Shown: piece after piece, positions 61,285 through 64,000 of the stretch
Numbering within the stretch: the first letter of the stretch is position 1
Layout of the letters: the number at the start of each line of letters is the position of its first letter
From: Lepus europaeus
Taxonomy: Eukaryota; Chordata; Mammalia; Lagomorpha; Leporidae
Length of the DNA: 64,000 nt
Assembly: GCF_033115175.1 (NCBI RefSeq)
Contig: NC_084850.1
Location: 101,185,439 to 101,249,438, forward strand
Reading direction: 5' to 3'
Translations under genes and position numbers: made by a program
Notes under the pieces: generated by a model
What the model saw: the letters and a program-made list of their open reading frames with translations, nothing else
Told to the model about the DNA's origin: nothing
The model's database searches: none

Positions 61285-61572
61285 TTTTGTTTGTTTTTAA
61301 TTTGAAGAGGAGAGACAGAGCGAGCTAGCTCATCTGCTCTCTCCCCAAATTCCCATAACAGCTCGGTCAGGACCTGGGAACTGGGAACTCAGACAAGGTC
61401 TCCTGTATGAGTGGCAGAAGTGCAAATACTTGAGCCATCACTGCTGCCTCCCAGGGTGCACATCAGCAAGAAGCTGGAATTGGGAGCCAGGACCTCATTG
61501 CAGTCACTTCAGTATGGGACGCAGGCATCCCACCTGGCATCTTAGCCACTACACCAAATGACTGCCCCTTTC
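61285..61572 (-). mobile_element. Old C-SINE
   Basis: Minus copy ending CACCAAATGACTGCCCC. Confidence 0.85.
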
Positions 61573-61610
61573 CCACTATTTGTATAATGAAGACAGTTAA
61601 CTGGAATGGG

Positions 61611-61918
61611 GTTTTTTAATTACTTATTTGCAAGTCAGAGTTACACAGAGAGAGAATGGGGCGTCTTCCATCCACTGGTTCACTCCCCAATGGGCCACAA
61701 TGGCCGGAGCTTCGCTGATCTGAAGCCAGGATCCAGGATCTTCTTCTGGGTCTCCCACGCAGGTACAGGTGCCCAAGGACTTGGGCCATCTTCCACTGCT
61801 TCCCCAGGCCATAGCAGAGAGCTGGATCAGAAGTCAAGTAGCGAGGTCTCAAACCGGTGCTCATATGGGAGGCTGGCGCTTCTGGCCAGGGCTTTAACCT
61901 GCTGCGCCACAGCACCAA
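61611..61918 (-). mobile_element. C-SINE, classic type
   Basis: Minus copy, TACTTATTTGCAAGTCAGAG to GCGCCACAGCACCAAC. Confidence 0.92.
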
Positions 61919-62047
61919 CTGAAGATGTATCCAAAAATGTTGTTACCCTTTTTCTGTGTTCTAACAAAAATAGATCACCTTGCAATATATTGAATTGATA
62001 TCTCCCTTGTCTATGTAAGTCATTGTCTTGTCTTTTCTTTTTTTCTT
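61919..62047. other. Short unassigned AT-rich DNA
   Basis: Nothing recognised. Confidence 0.4.
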
Positions 62048-62394
62048 TTCTTTTTTTTTTTTTTTTTTTTGACAGGCAGAGTGGACAGTAGAGGGAGATA
62101 GAGAGAAAGGTCTTCCTTTTTGCCGTTGGTTCACCCTCCAATGGCCGCCGCGGTAGGCGCGCTGCAGCCGGAGCACCGCACTGTTCCGATGGCAGGAGTC
62201 AGGTGCTTCTCCTGGTCTCCCATGGGGTGCAGGGCCCAAGCACTTGGGCCATCCTCCACTGCACTCCCTGGCCACAGCAGAGAGCTGGCCTGGAAGAGGG
62301 GCAACTGGGACAGGATCGGTGCCCCGACCCGGACTAGAACCCGGTGTGCCGGCGCCGCAAGGCGGAGGATTAGCCTGTTAAGCCACGGCGCCGG
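62048..62394 (-). mobile_element. C-SINE, young subtype
   Basis: T20-GACAGGCAGAGTGGACAG to AAGCCACGGCGCCGGC. Confidence 0.96.
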
Positions 62395-62540
62395 CAATAT
62401 TAAATAGTCTTCTGTAACATGGTTGCTAAAGAATGAACTGTATTTCAAGGTAAATGTGTAACCTTCACAAGAACCACTAACATTGGGTAATGAATGTGCT
62501 AGGCACTGTCCAAGGTGATTTCTATGCATTGATCCACCTT

Positions 62541-62869
62541 TTTTTTTAAAAAAAAAGGTTTATTTTATTTATTTGAAAGACAGAGCCACAGAGAGAGGTA
62601 GAGACAGAGAAAGGGGTCTTCCATCTGCTGGGTCACTTCCCAAAGGGCCACAACAGCTGGAGCTGCACTGATCCAAAGCGAGGAGCCTCCCCTGGGTCTC
62701 CCACATGGGTGCAGGGGCCCAAGGACCTGGGCCATCCTACACTGCCCTCCCATGTGCATCAGCAGGGAACTGGATTGGGAGTGGAGCAGCCAGGACCCGA
62801 AACAGCACCTAGATGGGATATTGGTGCCACAGGCCGGGGCCTTAACCAGCTGCGCCACAGCACTGGACC
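62541..62869 (-). mobile_element. C-SINE, classic type
   Basis: Minus copy ending GCGCCACAGCACTGGACC. Confidence 0.92.
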
Positions 62870-62927
62870 TAATACATCTACTTTTTTCTTTAAATTGAAA
62901 TTCCCAATACATTTCTCATGCACTTAA

Positions 62928-63248
62928 AAAAAACAGATTTATTACTTATTTGAAAGGCAGAGAGAGAGAGAAAGAGAAAGAGAGAAAGGGATCTGCTATC
63001 CACTGGTTCGCTCTCCAAATGGCTACAATGGCTGGAGCTGGGCTGATCCGAAGCCAGGAGCCAGGAGTATCTTCCAGGTCTCCCATGTGGGTGCAGGGGT
63101 CCAAGGACTTGGGCCATCTTCTACTGCGTGCCCACGTCATAGCAGAGAGCTGGATCAGAAGTGGAGCAGCCAGGACTCAAACTGGCGCCTATATGGGATG
63201 CTAGCACTGCAGGCTGTGGCTTTAACCCGCTGTGCCACAGCGCTGACC
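62928..63248 (-). mobile_element. C-SINE, classic type
   Basis: Minus copy ending GTGCCACAGCGCTGACC. Confidence 0.93.
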
Positions 63249-63265
63249 CTGATGCATCTACTTTT

Positions 63266-63978
63266 TTTTTTTTTTTAAGATTTATTTATTTAGCTGGCGC
63301 CGCGGCTCAGTAGGCTAATCCTCTGTCTGCAGCGCCAGCACCCCGGGTTCTAGTCCCAGTTGGGGCGCCGGATTCTGTCCCGGTTGCTCCTCTTCCAGGC
63401 CAGCTCTCTGCTATGGCCCGGGAGTGCAGTGGAGGATGGCCCAAGTGCTTGGGCCCTGCACCCGCATGGGAGACCAGGATAAGCACTTGGCTCCTGGCTT
63501 CGGATCAGAGCGATGCGCCAGCCGCAGCGCGCCGGCCGCAGCAGCTATTGGAGGGTGAACCAACGGTAAAGGAAGACCTTTCTCTCTGTCTCTCTCTCTC
63601 TCTCACTGTCTAAATCTGCCTGTCAAAAAAAAAAAAAGAAAAAAAAAGAAAAGAAAAGAAAAAGATTTATTTATTTATTTGAAAGTGAGAGTTACACAGA
63701 GAGGAGCGTCAGAGAGGGAGGTCTTCCATCCAATGGTTCACTTCCCAGATGGCCGCAACTGCCAGAGATGTGCCAATCCGAAGCCAGGAGCCAGGAGCTT
63801 CTTCTGGGTCTTCCACATGGGTGCAGGGGCCCAAACACTTGGGCCATCTTCTACTGCTTTCCCAGGCCACAGCAGAGAGCTGGATTGGAAGTGGAGCAGT
63901 TGGGTCTTGAACCAGCGCCCATGTGGGATGCCGGTGCTTCAGGCCAGGGCGTTAACCCGCTGAGCCACAGCACCGGCC
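63266..63978 (-). mobile_element. C-SINE, classic type, split by a young SINE
   Basis: 17-bp TSD ctgatgcatctactttt at 63,249-63,265 and 63,979-63,995; halves 63,266-63,291 and 63,662-63,978. Confidence 0.96.
63292..63661 (+). mobile_element. C-SINE, young subtype, nested
   Basis: TSD aagatttatttattt at 63,277-63,291 and 63,662-63,676; tail is (GAAAA)n. Confidence 0.96.
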
Positions 63979-64000
63979 CTGATGCATCTACTTTTAATAA

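Overview
The window is mammalian X-chromosome DNA from a lagomorph, almost certainly the European rabbit (Oryctolagus cuniculus). Two observations support this. It contains two single-copy genes that neighbour each other in the same orientation on human Xp11.23, WDR13 and WAS. The DNA between them is saturated with tRNA-derived rabbit C-SINEs: heads like GGGGCCGGCGCTGTGGC, tails like TTTCAAATAAATAAATC, plus a younger subtype whose complement begins TTTTTTGACAGGCAGAG.

Layout: positions 1-900 hold the start of WAS on the minus strand (exons 1-2, part of intron 2 and the proximal promoter). Positions 0.9-9.5 kb are almost wall-to-wall SINEs. Positions 9.5-12.4 kb are largely SINE-free and contain a CpG-rich, ETS/YY1/CCAAT-bearing segment (11.4-11.9 kb) that looks like a promoter and may be a distal WAS promoter. 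Positions 12.4-53 kb are an intergenic transposon graveyard: a Tigger transposase relic, sense and antisense L1 copies, palindromic mariner-like MITEs, MaLR-type LTR-like relics, a U6 retropseudogene, a TOMM5 retrocopy with an intact ORF, a MAP3K15-like exon fragment, a decayed tandem array of roughly 55-bp units, an inverted duplication, and about 80 SINE pieces, many nested. Positions 53.05-59.82 kb hold complete WDR13 on the minus strand; its nine coding exons splice in silico to exactly 485 codons plus stop. Its CpG promoter (59.6-60.2 kb) carries two RFX X-box motifs. Positions 60.2-64 kb are again SINE-rich upstream DNA, where RBM3 would be expected beyond the window.

WAS drives Arp2/3-dependent actin assembly in blood cells, and WDR13 is a nuclear WD40 protein. 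They are linked by position, not by pathway. No operons, CRISPR arrays or prokaryotic features exist here. Most long ORFs in the window are translations of SINEs, since both strands of the C-SINE are open over long stretches, and are not genes. I found no clearly new multi-gene system. The best candidates for follow-up are the decayed tandem array, the distal promoter candidate, the inverted duplication, the triplicated SINE target site and the intact TOMM5 retrocopy.
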